A stretch of DNA of 64,000 nt from Methylorubrum sp. B1-46 (GCF_021117295.1 NZ_CP088247.1:1751001-1815000), one strand, 5' to 3'. Positions 39,007 through 47,805 are shown, numbered from the stretch's first letter. Made by a program: numbers and translations. Notes: generated by a model from the sequence alone, not told the origin.

Positions 39007-39078
39007 GGGCTCTGCCACGGTGGGGATGTGGAGGAGAGATTTTGCGGTCGTGTCCCTTGGCGTGGTGTAGCTCACTGA

Positions 39079-39996
39079 GGGCCTATTTGAGATCCTCTGC
39101 CGACCGTCCCCATCTGTCTCGTGTGCCGAGACAAATTCCGCCTGGCGGGGCGGAGTGGAGAGCAGATGTGGACGGATCGAGATCGGACGCGTCATGAGGC
39201 GCGCCTAAAGGACATGGTGCTGCAGGCGGGCCTGGACGAGGTCGCCTGCTTTCTGGAGCGGGCCGATCCGCCGGGCAGCCCGAACGCACGGCCGGTGCGG
39301 TTGGTGGCGGCGGCGATTGCCTGGCACTTGCGGGTCGGCGGCGCATGGCGGAGGCTGCCGGCCGGCTTTCCGCCCTGGCGCACGGTCTACGGCTGGTTCC
39401 GACGCTGGATCGAGAAGGGGCTGTTCGAGAGCCTGATGCGCGCTCTGGCGCGCCGACAGCGTCGCCGCTGCGGCCGTCGTGCGACGCCGCGCCTCGCCAT
39501 CATCGACACGCAAAGCGTCAAGTGCCTTGGGGTGCGCGGGCCGCGCGGCTATGACGGGGCCAAGAAGCTGGTCGGGCGCAAGCGCGTGGCGCTGGTCGAT
39601 GCCGAAGGTCACATCCTGGCGCTCGCCATCGTGCCCGCCAACGTTCAGGATCGCGACACGTTGACGGCCCTCGATGAAGGTAAGGAACGGTGGCCGAGCC
39701 TGCGCCTGGCCATCCTCGACGGCGCCTTCACGGCCGAGCGCTGCCGGGACTGGTGCCATCTGCATGGCATGCGCCACCACGTGGTCGAGAAGGACCCGGA
39801 TCAGAAGGGCTTCGTCGTGCTGGAGCGGCGCTGGGGTGTCGAGCGCACCTTCGGCTGGCTCAGCCATTGGGGCGGCCTGCTGCGCGAGCGCGCCGGGCGC
39901 CTCGACGTCGCCACCGGTCGCCTCACCTGTGTCGCCTGCCTCAGGGCCGTCAGCGCCCTCCACAATCCAGCCTGAGACCGCTCCTCAAACAGACTC
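39079..39996 (+). mobile_element. IS5-family insertion sequence (single ORF)
   Basis: About 918 bp. Left end GGGCCTATTTGAG, right end (reverse) GAGTCTGTTTGAG: imperfect terminal repeats. Flanking triplets are TGA and TAA, so no perfect target duplication is left. One intact transposase inside. Confidence 0.75.
39166..39975 (+). CDS. IS5-family transposase
   Basis: 269 aa from ATG 39166 (GGAG upstream). Insertion-element domain (PVRLVAAAIAWHLRVGGAWR, YGWFRRWIEKGLFE), then the DDE catalytic region: AIIDTQSVK, LAILDGAFTAE and WGVERTFGWLSHW supply the D, D and E. Appears intact. Confidence 0.9.
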   Translation: MWTDRDRTRHEARLKDMVLQAGLDEVACFLERADPPGSPNARPVRLVAAAIAWHLRVGGAWRRLPAGFPPWRTVYGWFRRWIEKGLFESLMRALARRQRRRCGRRATPRLAIIDTQSVKCLGVRGPRGYDGAKKLVGRKRVALVDAEGHILALAIVPANVQDRDTLTALDEGKERWPSLRLAILDGAFTAERCRDWCHLHGMRHHVVEKDPDQKGFVVLERRWGVERTFGWLSHWGGLLRERAGRLDVATGRLTCVACLRAVSALHNPA

Positions 39997-40061
39997 TAAG
40001 AAGGCCATAGATTCAGCTCGCTGGGTCGCTGTCCAGCTGCGCCTGTGGGCAGGGTTAGAAC

Positions 40062-40559
40062 CTATTCCGGTAGGGTTTGTTGAGCGGCGATGATCCCGCA
40101 GGCGAAGTGGACGAGGGCTCGGTAGTTCCGGGGCTTTTTGGGCCAGCGGATGAGGATGCCACGGAAGCGGTTGAGCCAAGCGTGGGCGCGCTCGACGACC
40201 CATCTGCGCGCCTTGGCCCCGCGGTGGCGTTTGGCGTGGATCTCCTCGCCTCGGCGGCGCAGGTGGAGGGTGAAGCCGCGCTCCTCGACCAAGGTCCGGG
40301 AGGTGGCGTAGTCGTATCCCTTGTCGAGGCACAGGTGCAGGGGCGAGCGTCTGGTCGGTTTGGGCCGGGCGACGGGTACGGCGTCCAAGGTCTCACCCAT
40401 GAGAAGATGGTCGTTGACGTTGGCGCCCGCGATGACGACGCTGATCGGGACGCCGCGTCCGTCAGTGAGCACCGAGCGCTTGACCCCGCGCTTGCCGCGG
40501 TCGGTCGGGTTGGGGCCGGTTTTTTCCCCCACCCAGGGGCGCCTTGCCCATGGCTGCAT
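40062..40559 (-). CDS. IS5-family transposase, ORFB part
   Basis: Carries the second half of the DDE domain: GVKRSVLTDGRGVPISVVIA, LCLDKGYDYA (Asp) and WVVERAHAWLNRFRGIL (Glu). It lies +1 relative to ORFA. Two-frame organisation is normal in IS427-like elements, so this need not be a dead copy. Confidence 0.85.
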   Translation of the reverse strand: MQPWARRPWVGEKTGPNPTDRGKRGVKRSVLTDGRGVPISVVIAGANVNDHLLMGETLDAVPVARPKPTRRSPLHLCLDKGYDYATSRTLVEERGFTLHLRRRGEEIHAKRHRGAKARRWVVERAHAWLNRFRGILIRWPKKPRNYRALVHFACGIIAAQQTLPE

Positions 40560-40914
40560 CCAGCGACAACCACGTCCAGTCGATCCCGACCAGATCGTCG
40601 TAGGCCAGCAGGCCCTCCCGCCAGAACGCCTCGAACACCCCGGCCTGCGTCCACTCCTGGAACCGGCGATGGGCCGAGGAAGAGGTGCAGATCCCGGTGG
40701 CGGTCAGGGCGTTCCACTGGCATCCGGTGCGCAGCACGAACAGGATCGCGTCCATCGCCTTGCGATCGGGCGTCCGCGGGTTGTGACAGCCCAGAGGATG
40801 AGGCGGACGTGGAGGCAGCAAGCGCTCCATCCGCGCCCACAGATCGTCGGGCAGGCGATAGCCGTCGTCCAGAACTGACGGCTTGCTCGGGCGGCGCTTG
40901 CGAGGCTCGGTCAT
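40462..40914 (-). CDS. IS5-family transposase, ORFA part
   Basis: 150 aa: YRLPDDLWARMERLLPPRPP, AMDAILFVLRTGCQWNAL, FQEWTQAGVFEAFWREGL, with the first catalytic Asp in LVGIDWTWLSLDAAM. It reads past the G5A6 tract (about 40514-40537) and then loses homology. It needs a +1 shift or transcript slippage there to join ORFB. Confidence 0.85.
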   Translation of the reverse strand: MTEPRKRRPSKPSVLDDGYRLPDDLWARMERLLPPRPPHPLGCHNPRTPDRKAMDAILFVLRTGCQWNALTATGICTSSSAHRRFQEWTQAGVFEAFWREGLLAYDDLVGIDWTWLSLDAAMGKAPLGGGKNRPQPDRPRQARGQALGAH

Positions 40915-41247
40915 CCCGACAAACTAGGGCGCCGAGCCTCAGCGCCTAGCGAGATAGGTTCTTAGCCAATCCCTGGGCGAGGAATGCGGACGGACGGGTC
41001 CGGGTCGCCCTGGGGCACGGCCAAACCGCTCCCTCGTTACTCCACGGGCTCGCAACGAAAATTCTCCGCGCCGCGGCGGGCGGCCGGAGACCGCCCAACA
41101 CTTGTCGGTCGGCAATGCGCCGTGAGCGGGCCCTGGGCCGGTTACACCGAACATCCGCTCTGGTCTCACAAGCGGCTGCACGGGCGATCCTGCAGCATCG
41201 GACGAATCCGCCGAAGGTGGCCTGCTGCCGGTTTGTTGGATACCGTC

Positions 41248-42108
41248 CTAAGCTAATTGGGTTCGGTTTTCGAACTCGACGGGGCTGAGGTAGCCCAAGG
41301 TCGAGTGCCGCCGCGCCAGGTTGTAGAAGCGCTCGATGGAATCGAACACGTCTGCACGGGCTTCATCCCGCGTCCGGTAGGTCCGTCGGGCGGTGCGCTC
41401 GGTCTTCAGCGAGGAGAAGAAGCTCTCCATTGCCGCGTTGTCCCAGACGTTGCCCGAACGGCTCATCGAGCAGGTCACGCCGTGCTCGGTCATTTGACGC
41501 TGGAAGGCTTCGCTCGTGTATTGCGAGCCCTGGTCCGAGTGATGCAGCAAGGCATCCGGCTTGCCTCTGCGCCAGATCGCCATGACGAGCGCATCTGTCA
41601 CGAGTTGAGCCGTCATACTGGCCTGCATCGACCAGCCCACGACACGGCGCGAGAACAGATCGATGACGGCGGCGACGTAGAGCCAGCCCTCGGCGGTCCA
41701 GATATACGTGAAGTCGGCGATCCACTTCCGGTTCGGAGCGTCGGCCGCGAACCGCCGCTCCAGGAGATTGGGCGAGGCAGCGGCCCGCTCACCTTCGTCC
41801 TTTGGCAGGCCCCGTCGGCGCGGTCGCGCTCGCAAGGCATTCTCGCGCATGATCCGCTCGATGCGGTGCAGCCCGCATGACACGCCCTGGGCGAGCACAT
41901 CGCGCCAGACGCGCCTCGCGCCGTAGGTGCGGTCGCTGGCCACGAAGCTCGCGTGGGCCTTGCTCAGGATAGCTTCGTCGTCCCGTGTGCGTCGGCTAGG
42001 CTGCCGGGTGAGCCAAGCGTGGAAGCCGGAGCGCGAGACACCCAGCGCCGCGCACATCCAGGCAACTGGCCAGACAGCACGATGCTTTGCGATGAACGCG
42101 AACTTCAT
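41248..42108 (-). CDS. IS3-family transposase orfB (integrase core)
   Basis: 286 aa DDE recombinase: HTH_21-like N-terminus (YGARRVWRDVLAQGV), catalytic core with WIADFTYIW (D), HHSDQGSQYTS (D) and DNAAMESFFSSLKTE (E), and C-terminal RRHSTLGYLSPVEFE. Complete. Confidence 0.93.
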   Translation of the reverse strand: MKFAFIAKHRAVWPVAWMCAALGVSRSGFHAWLTRQPSRRTRDDEAILSKAHASFVASDRTYGARRVWRDVLAQGVSCGLHRIERIMRENALRARPRRRGLPKDEGERAAASPNLLERRFAADAPNRKWIADFTYIWTAEGWLYVAAVIDLFSRRVVGWSMQASMTAQLVTDALVMAIWRRGKPDALLHHSDQGSQYTSEAFQRQMTEHGVTCSMSRSGNVWDNAAMESFFSSLKTERTARRTYRTRDEARADVFDSIERFYNLARRHSTLGYLSPVEFENRTQLA

Positions 42109-42395
42109 ATCGCGTCCCTCGCAAAGTATGCGGCGGCCTTTTTTAGGATGTCACGCTCCGCTTTTAGACGAGCGACCTCCTTGCGCAGCCGGTCGATCTC
42201 GATCTGCTCGGGCTTCATCTGCCCCTGACCGGGAAAAGCGTGTTGGGGATCGGCCGCCGCCTGCCTCACCCACCGGTGCAGCATCGTCTCGTGAACATCG
42301 AGATCGCGCGCGGCCTGCGCGACACTGACACCACGTTCCCGAATCAGTCGAACCGCCTCGATCTTGAACTCACGTCCGAACTTGCGACGCTGCAT
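42105..42395 (-). CDS. IS3-family transposase orfA
   Basis: 96 aa with a helix-turn-helix (FKIEAVRLIRERGVSVAQAA, TMLHRWVRQ) and a C-terminal leucine-zipper-like helix (RLRKEVARLKAERDILKKAA). An A6G tract in the ILKKA codons is a typical -1 slippery site for making OrfAB. Its stop overlaps the orfB ATG (ATGA). Confidence 0.9.
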   Translation of the reverse strand: MQRRKFGREFKIEAVRLIRERGVSVAQAARDLDVHETMLHRWVRQAAADPQHAFPGQGQMKPEQIEIDRLRKEVARLKAERDILKKAAAYFARDAI

Positions 42396-42399
42396 GGAG

Positions 42400-42515
42400 C
42401 ACCTCCGGCTTCACCTTCACACCTAAACAGGGTGTCCGTGAAACCGGCAGCAGGCCACACCTCCGGCTTCACCTTCACACCTAAACAGGGTGTCCGTGAA
42501 ACCGGCAGCAGGCCA
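42400..42515. repeat. Perfect 58-bp tandem duplication
   Basis: 42400-42457 and 42458-42515 are identical and adjacent. Each ends with the IS3-family terminal repeat, so the IS has two potential right ends. Confidence 0.92.
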
Positions 42516-42723
42516 AGAACGAGATGACCCTTACGCATGAAGTCTCCTTCACGAGTGCGATTTGGGGTTCCAACGGTGCCAGATGCGGGCAGTTCCGGCT
42601 GTGCGACCTCGCCGCTTTGTCGCACTGGCACCGCTTCTCACCGTCTCCGCTTTTGCGGTTGGTGGCACCCATCGGGTGCGATTACATGCATGCGCTGAAC
42701 GCGCTGCGAGCAGGACCAGTCGA

Positions 42724-43833
42724 GTGGCCGTCGTCAAATCGGGACCTCTACGGCTTTGGGTGACAGTCGCCCTCATGGTCGCCGTGGTTGTGAGCGGCGC
42801 AATGATCCTGCCGAAGGCCGCCGCCAGCGTTGGCATTCTACAAGCCGCTGACGACCCAGCCCGGCTGGCAGAACTCCGCCTGCCAGCAGTCGCTACCGAG
42901 CAGCGGATTGCCTCCGAAATCGACGATGCCCTGAGCAAGGGCGACGGCGATCTCGCTCGTAGCTTCCTCGATCTCGCCGACGCCCATGGCTTGAAGGTCG
43001 ATGCCGAGCGGCAGGAACGAGTCACGAGTTCGGCGGCCACCCCTGAAGTTCACGCGGACCAGGATTCCCTCGGTGGAGTCACCTCTGATGCAGCCAACAC
43101 ATGGTTGGGGACGGCGGCTTCATTCACCGTTGACGCTGTAGGCATCAGCGATGTGCGCGACCTCTGGCAAGAAGGCAACAAGCTGGTCCAAGGCGAACCC
43201 TACGACAGGGTCATCCTCGGTCTCTCAACGGCTGGCCTCGCGTTGACCGGCTTCACGGTCGCCTCCCTCTTGCCAAGTGGTGGCGGCAGCATCGCGGCCA
43301 GAGTGCCAGTCGCCCGAGGTTTGGGCCTGTTGAAGGCTGCTCGCCGCGCGGGTCTGCTGTCGCGTGAACTAGCCGGGAAGGTCGCTGGAATGGCGACGTC
43401 GGCCTTGGACACGGTCGCCCTGAAGGAAGCGGTCGCGGCTGCGCGCGCCTTCAATCTACCGGCGGCTCGACAGGCTGCTTCGAGGGCGCTTCGTCCAGGC
43501 GCGGTTCGCACGATCTCCGCGATGGGTGATGATGTGGTCGCGCTCGAAGCCCGCCTTGGTCAGCGCGGCGCTGCTCAGGCCCTTGGTGTCGTGCGGGATG
43601 CCGGAGAACTCGGACGAGCCCGGCGTTTGGCAGAGGTCATGGGCGGCAGGACTCGGGCAGCACTCAAGCTGCTGGGATCGGCTGCTCTGGTTCTCGGGGA
43701 AGCAGTCGGTCTGCTGCTTCAAGCTGTCTGGCTGGCAGTGGGCTGGATGGTAATGGCGGCTCTGACTGCTCGACGAAGCGGGCTGATGATAGGTCGCCTG
43801 ATCTGGGGGCTGCCCCGGCTCGGTGACAGGTAA
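42724..43833 (+). CDS. Hypothetical membrane protein
   Basis: 369 aa from GTG 42724 (AGGA upstream). N-terminal signal/anchor (LWVTVALMVAVVVSGAMIL), soluble Ala/Asp-rich part (ARSFLDLADAHGLKVDAERQ), a central hydrophobic segment (ILGLSTAGLALTGFTVASLL) and a C-terminal membrane helix (LGEAVGLLLQAVWLAVGWMV). The frame is open further upstream to 42562, but that part is Arg-rich and next to the IS end, so the original 5' context may have been replaced. No family recognised. Confidence 0.65.
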   Translation: MAVVKSGPLRLWVTVALMVAVVVSGAMILPKAAASVGILQAADDPARLAELRLPAVATEQRIASEIDDALSKGDGDLARSFLDLADAHGLKVDAERQERVTSSAATPEVHADQDSLGGVTSDAANTWLGTAASFTVDAVGISDVRDLWQEGNKLVQGEPYDRVILGLSTAGLALTGFTVASLLPSGGGSIAARVPVARGLGLLKAARRAGLLSRELAGKVAGMATSALDTVALKEAVAAARAFNLPAARQAASRALRPGAVRTISAMGDDVVALEARLGQRGAAQALGVVRDAGELGRARRLAEVMGGRTRAALKLLGSAALVLGEAVGLLLQAVWLAVGWMVMAALTARRSGLMIGRLIWGLPRLGDR

Positions 43834-44016
43834 TCTGATCGTGTTGCTCTCCCACGGTGAGGCGAAGGAGGATGATCTGCGGCGAAGCGTTGGTGTGGAA
43901 TCCAGTGTGGATTTCGGGCCGACGTCAGCCGATTCGAGCCGATCCAGGCTAGGATTTATGCTGACCTCAACGCTACCAAACCGCCAGGAAAACCCTGCAA
44001 AGGTAAGGGGTTAAGG

Positions 44017-44067
44017 TGGAGCGGGCGATCGGGATCGAACCGACGACATTCAGCTTGGGAAGCTGAA
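44017..44067 (-). other. tRNA-Gly(CCC) 3' fragment, attachment site (attL)
   Basis: Reading the minus strand: anticodon arm CAGCTTCCCAAGCTG (loop TTCCCAA, anticodon CCC), variable loop, T arm GTCGGTTCGATCCCGAT, acceptor strand CGCCCGC, discriminator T and CCA. The D arm and 5' acceptor strand are missing: the sequence diverges directly before the anticodon stem. This is the signature left by an integrase acting on a tRNA gene. The integrase gene starts about 150 bp away. The rest of 43834-44219 holds no gene. Confidence 0.85.
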
Positions 44068-44219
44068 CGAACAACAGATTCGCGGCGCCGGGGCCGCATC
44101 TATATTTACCCTGGCATAGCATTTTCAGTGGTTTAGCCCAAGCCTTCGTACATCGCCCCCTTGCCAGCGGTTCCGGGACCGGCTGGTATCCACCCTGGCA
44201 TCCACGGCTGAGGCAGGGC

Positions 44220-45719
44220 ATGGCGAAGGCGAAGAGATCCCGGGGCACGTACCTGCGCGAGCGCGTCCGGATCACGGCGGACCACACCCGCAAGGCGGCC
44301 GCCCTGATCGCCGCCGGCAAGGTGGAAGGGCGCGGCCTCGAATACGCCGACGCCGGCTGCCCGGGGCTCATCCTGCGGGTGACGCCGCTCTCCGCCGCCT
44401 GGCTCCTGAAGACGGAGAAGACGACCGTCCGCCTCGGCGACATGGACGCCCTGCCGGTGGCGGCGGCCCGCGAGGCGGCGCTGCGCTCGCGCCTGGCACT
44501 GAAGGACGGGCGCCACCCCGGCGAGGACCTCGACATCTTCTCGCGGGCCCTGGAGCGGACCGACGACGTCGCGCTGGCGGCCGAGGCGGCGTTCGCCGAG
44601 GAGGTGGCGATGCCCTCCGACGCGCACCGGCGCCGGCACGGGCCGTGGACGTGGGCCGACCTGATCGAGGAGTTCCTCGCGGTGAAGCTCCCCACGCTCA
44701 AGCCCGCCTGGGCGGCGCAGTACCCGGTCCACCTCCGCTACCCGGCCCTGGAGCGCCTGGGGCCGCGGCCGCTCTCGACGCTGACCATCGAGGACCTGGA
44801 GCGGGCGCGGGACGAGATCGCGGAGGCGACCTCGCCGTCGTCCGCCGCCCGCACCGTGAACCAGGGCAAGGCGGCCTTGGATTGGGCCTGGCGCTACCAC
44901 GCGCGCCGGAGCCGGCTGGGACGGGATCCCTGGTGGCAGCGCTGGTCGATCCAGTATTCCGCCGGCACCCGGGAGCACACGCCCACGCTGGCCGAGCTCG
45001 GGCGCACCCTGGCGCTGGCCGAGCGGCACCGGGCGCTCGGCGGGACCGGGCAGGAGACGAGCAAGGGGACGCTGGCGGCCCTGTGGGCGGCGGTCCTGAC
45101 CGCGCAGCGGACGGGCGCCCTGACGGCGACCCGGCTCGACCGGATCATCCCCATGGCAGACCGCCCCGGCTGGCAGGTCTGGACGTGGAGCGGCACGGAC
45201 ATGAAGGGCGGCAAGGCCGGCGGCCGCCCCCACGCCCTGCCGGTGCCGCCGGCGGCGCTGGACGTGCTCGCCCGGTTCGAGGAGGACGGGGATCCCGAGT
45301 GGCTCTTCCCGTCCCGGCAGGGCGGCCGCCACGTCACGAGCGAGGGGCTGGCCCAGCTCCTCACGCGCCTGCAGGGCAAGGAGAAGGCCGGCCGCGCCGG
45401 CAGGGTCACGGAGCGGAAGGAGGACCTGTTCAAGCGGCACCGGATCCGGCCGTGGGTGCCGCACGACATCAGGCGCGCCCTCGCGACGTTCCTCGACGAC
45501 GAGGATCTCGGCGGGGCCGCGGCGGCGATCCTGGCGCACAAGACGGGCAAGAAGGACGAGGAGCACGCCAAGTTGGAGGACGTGACCCGCAAGGTCTACG
45601 CCCGGGCCCAGCGCCTCGACCTGAAGGCCAGGGGCATGGAAGCCTGGGTCTCGGCGGTGATCGAGGCCTACGAACGGGAGGCGGCCGCCCTCGACCGGGC
45701 CGAGGCCCAGCGGCGCTAG
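44220..45719 (+). CDS. Tyrosine recombinase / integrase
   Basis: 499 aa. N-terminal Arm-binding-like domain (LEYADAGCPGLILRVTPLSAAW), core-binding domain (about 140-240, WTWADLIEEFLAVKL) and catalytic domain (about 255-480): first Arg in AQRTGALTATRLD, HxxR in VPHDIRRALATFL, His in ILAHKTGKK, and the nucleophile Tyr in TRKVYARAQ. GAGG precedes the ATG. It sits beside the tRNA-Gly fragment and marks the left edge of an integrated element. The stop overlaps the convergent gene's stop. Confidence 0.93.
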   Translation: MAKAKRSRGTYLRERVRITADHTRKAAALIAAGKVEGRGLEYADAGCPGLILRVTPLSAAWLLKTEKTTVRLGDMDALPVAAAREAALRSRLALKDGRHPGEDLDIFSRALERTDDVALAAEAAFAEEVAMPSDAHRRRHGPWTWADLIEEFLAVKLPTLKPAWAAQYPVHLRYPALERLGPRPLSTLTIEDLERARDEIAEATSPSSAARTVNQGKAALDWAWRYHARRSRLGRDPWWQRWSIQYSAGTREHTPTLAELGRTLALAERHRALGGTGQETSKGTLAALWAAVLTAQRTGALTATRLDRIIPMADRPGWQVWTWSGTDMKGGKAGGRPHALPVPPAALDVLARFEEDGDPEWLFPSRQGGRHVTSEGLAQLLTRLQGKEKAGRAGRVTERKEDLFKRHRIRPWVPHDIRRALATFLDDEDLGGAAAAILAHKTGKKDEEHAKLEDVTRKVYARAQRLDLKARGMEAWVSAVIEAYEREAAALDRAEAQRR

Positions 45720-46039
45720 GGCCGCAGATCGTCCTCGTCCTCGTCGTCCTGGAACGCCGGCGTCAGCGCGAGCCGGAGGCGCTCGGCGCGCTCCCGGCAT
45801 GCCTGCGCGTGGGCGGCGCTGGCGGAGGCCTCCGCTTCCAGCAACGTCACGAGGGCCGACCCGACCCAGCCGGGCACGAGATTCTGCCCGGCCGCCCAGC
45901 GGCGGACGAGACGGTCGTCGATGGAATCGCGCGCCCCGGCGGGGTGGAGCGGCCCGAGGCCACGCGCCAACGGTCGCTGCCAGTTGGCGCCGTAGAGGAG
46001 GCGCGCCACCGAGGTGACGACGTCGAGGTCGAGGTGCAT
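45716..46039 (-). CDS. Hypothetical protein, 107 aa
   Basis: Begins MHLDLDVVTSVARLLYGANW with GAGAG upstream. Looks like the phage/element-borne small protein type with a WQRPLARGLGP and DDRLVRRWAAGQNLVPGWV pattern, possibly an HTH-like DNA-binding region, and an acidic C-terminus (DDEDEDDL). Function unknown. Confidence 0.7.
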   Translation of the reverse strand: MHLDLDVVTSVARLLYGANWQRPLARGLGPLHPAGARDSIDDRLVRRWAAGQNLVPGWVGSALVTLLEAEASASAAHAQACRERAERLRLALTPAFQDDEDEDDLRP

Positions 46040-46047
46040 AGCGGCTC

Positions 46048-46212
46048 TCAGTCGGGGGGATGCGTGGTGACGGCGTAGTAGTGGACCGCCACGAGCAGGC
46101 GGCGGGGGGCGTGGTCGTTCGCCAGGAGGCGCGCCCCCTGGAGGGGCGCCCAAGGGCGCCCCGCGATGGTGACGACGGGGAGGCGCACCCCGTTCAACCG
46201 GATCATGGCCAT
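46048..46212 (-). CDS. Hypothetical protein, 54 aa
   Basis: MAMIRLNGVRLPVVTIAGRP to the stop at 46048, with AGAGGGG about 9 nt upstream. It lies 14 nt after the DUF6011-type gene and 8 nt before the 107-aa gene, so the three form one transcript. Probable small beta protein; unknown. Confidence 0.65.
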   Translation of the reverse strand: MAMIRLNGVRLPVVTIAGRPWAPLQGARLLANDHAPRRLLVAVHYYAVTTHPPD

Positions 46213-46226
46213 CGCCGGGGCCCCTC

Positions 46227-47591
46227 TCAGCGCAGCGCCCGGCGGTGGTTCTCGATCCAGTAGCGGGAGGCCCGCTGCGTGCGGAGCTCGGGCAAGTCCG
46301 GCTGCCGGGCGCGGACGGCGTCGCGGATCTGCAGGGCGTAGGCGACCTGCTTGGCGGTGCCGGTGAGCTTGGGCAGGTCCGCGACGCGGGGCTGGCCCTC
46401 GGCCTTGATCCGGGCGGCCGCCTCCGCGTTCATCTCCGCGAGGGCCTCGCGGGCCACGCGGCGCTCCTCCGCCAGGGCGCGCTCGGCCTCGATGCGCCGG
46501 GCCTCGTCCTCCCGGCGGCGGGCCTGGGCGTCGTCGTGCGCCTCCGCCTGCAGCGGCCACACCCGGCGGCGCTCGGCCTCGCAGGCGTCGACGCCCAGGA
46601 TCCGCAGGCCGCCGTCGAGCGTCGACAGGCCGACCGCCCCGGACCGCCTCGAATCCATCGCCACGTTCGAGATCCAATAGACGGTGTCCGGCTCCAGGCG
46701 CCACGTGCACGAGCCCGACCGCTGGGACCCGGACCGGTTGTCCTGGAACATGCGGACCGGGACGCTGTCGCCGTAGGCGCGGTAGGCCGCCACGTGGCCG
46801 GGGCCGGCCGCGCCGCCGCCCGTGACCTGCCCGCGGAACGTGATGCGGTCGCCGCCGCGGGTGAAGACGGCGCGGCCGTACTGCACGACCTCGACCTCCT
46901 CGGGCTCGGCGGCGGGGGCGGCCGCCTCCTCCTGCGCCGCGCAGGCCTGATGCTGCTGGCACGGCTGCTCGACCATCTCGGGCGGCGGGACGTCGAGGCC
47001 CTTGGCGATGGCGCGGAGGGCCTCCTTGCGCGCCGTGTCGAGGTGGCGGAAGCCGGCGAAGACGCCGTCCTTCACCACGAGCTCGTCCCAGTTGCGCTGG
47101 CTGTCCCGGTAGATCACCGGCATGCGGGCGAGGTCGTAGCCGGCCTCGGCGAGGTCGCGGATGACGCCCTCGGCGTCGTTCGTGACGGAGCGGCCGCCCA
47201 AGTTGAGGTCCGTGACGCAGATGACGTCGCCGGCGAGCTCGACGCGGTAGTCGGACCGGTTGTCGAAGATGCTGAGCTGGCGGCGGGCATGGCCGTGCGA
47301 CCGGCACACGGGCCCGATGCCGGCCTCGATGGACACGGGGGCCGTGAGCGGGCGGCCGCACACCTCGCAGGCGCCGGCGCCGGGCAGGCCCGCGTTGGCC
47401 TGCTGCTGCTGCGCCGGCTGGGGGACCATCGCCGCAGCGGCGACGGCCTTGGCCTCGGACCAGGCGGCGCGCATCGCGGCGCCGATGTGCAGGCGGACGC
47501 TCTCGCCGGCGGCGGCGGCGGCGGCGGCGCGCGCGCGGGTCCAGGCGTAGCCGAGGATGGCGGAACGGTCGTACTTGGAAGCGGTGTTCAT
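46227..47591 (-). CDS. DUF6011-like zinc-binding element protein
   Basis: 454 aa. Residues about 74-96 carry CEVCGRPLTAPVSIEAGIGPVC, a four-Cys motif of the DUF6011 type found in phage and mobile-element proteins. A middle region (YRVELAGDVICVTDLN, GDRITFRGQVTG) and a long charged coiled-coil (about 345-405, RRREDEARRIEAERALAEE) follow. First gene of a three-gene operon; a palindromic operator candidate sits 43 bp upstream. Function unknown. Confidence 0.75.
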   Translation of the reverse strand: MNTASKYDRSAILGYAWTRARAAAAAAAGESVRLHIGAAMRAAWSEAKAVAAAAMVPQPAQQQQANAGLPGAGACEVCGRPLTAPVSIEAGIGPVCRSHGHARRQLSIFDNRSDYRVELAGDVICVTDLNLGGRSVTNDAEGVIRDLAEAGYDLARMPVIYRDSQRNWDELVVKDGVFAGFRHLDTARKEALRAIAKGLDVPPPEMVEQPCQQHQACAAQEEAAAPAAEPEEVEVVQYGRAVFTRGGDRITFRGQVTGGGAAGPGHVAAYRAYGDSVPVRMFQDNRSGSQRSGSCTWRLEPDTVYWISNVAMDSRRSGAVGLSTLDGGLRILGVDACEAERRRVWPLQAEAHDDAQARRREDEARRIEAERALAEERRVAREALAEMNAEAAARIKAEGQPRVADLPKLTGTAKQVAYALQIRDAVRARQPDLPELRTQRASRYWIENHRRALR

Positions 47592-47633
47592 CGGGGATTT
47601 CCCTCGGGTTCGGACGGGGCACAGCCACCGTCA

Positions 47634-47652
47634 CTCCCTAATATATAGGGAG
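47634..47652. promoter_or_regulatory. Operator-like palindrome in a divergent promoter
   Basis: CTCCCTA-ATATA-TAGGGAG, perfect 7-bp arms around an AT spacer. It lies between the divergent DUF6011-type gene and the phosphoesterase gene, an exceptional AT patch in GC-rich DNA. Likely repressor site or -10 region. Confidence 0.55.
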
Positions 47653-47805
47653 CAGTCGCAACCGTCAAGGTCCCGTTAAGCCGCCTCTGCTAGGGTGACG
47701 ATTCCTGCCCGAGGTCCCGATGCGAAAACCCGCGCCCTTCCCGCCCCATCCCGTCCCCACGGAGGCGTGACGCCGCGCGCGCAGCCTCCAACCGCGAGGC
47801 TGCCC

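Larger units (their letters stand above)
40058..40961 (-). mobile_element. IS5-family (IS427-like) insertion sequence, two ORFs
   Basis: 904 bp with terminal repeats GAACCTATTCCGGTAGG and (reverse) GAACCTATCTCGCTAGG, flanked by a perfect TTA target duplication (40055-40057 and 40962-40964). Two overlapping transposase frames are on the minus strand. Confidence 0.9.
41218..42515 (-). mobile_element. IS3-family insertion sequence with duplicated right end
   Basis: Left end TGGCCTGCTGCCGGTTT (41218-41234). The same sequence in reverse occurs twice on the right, ending at 42457 and at 42515. No clear target duplication for either end (AAGG on the left, CACC or AGAA on the right). orfA and orfB are intact. 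Confidence 0.85.

Noticed and set aside
40939..41181. 80-aa frame between two insertion sequences
   Set aside because: No ribosome-binding site or recognisable features; probably intergenic remnant.
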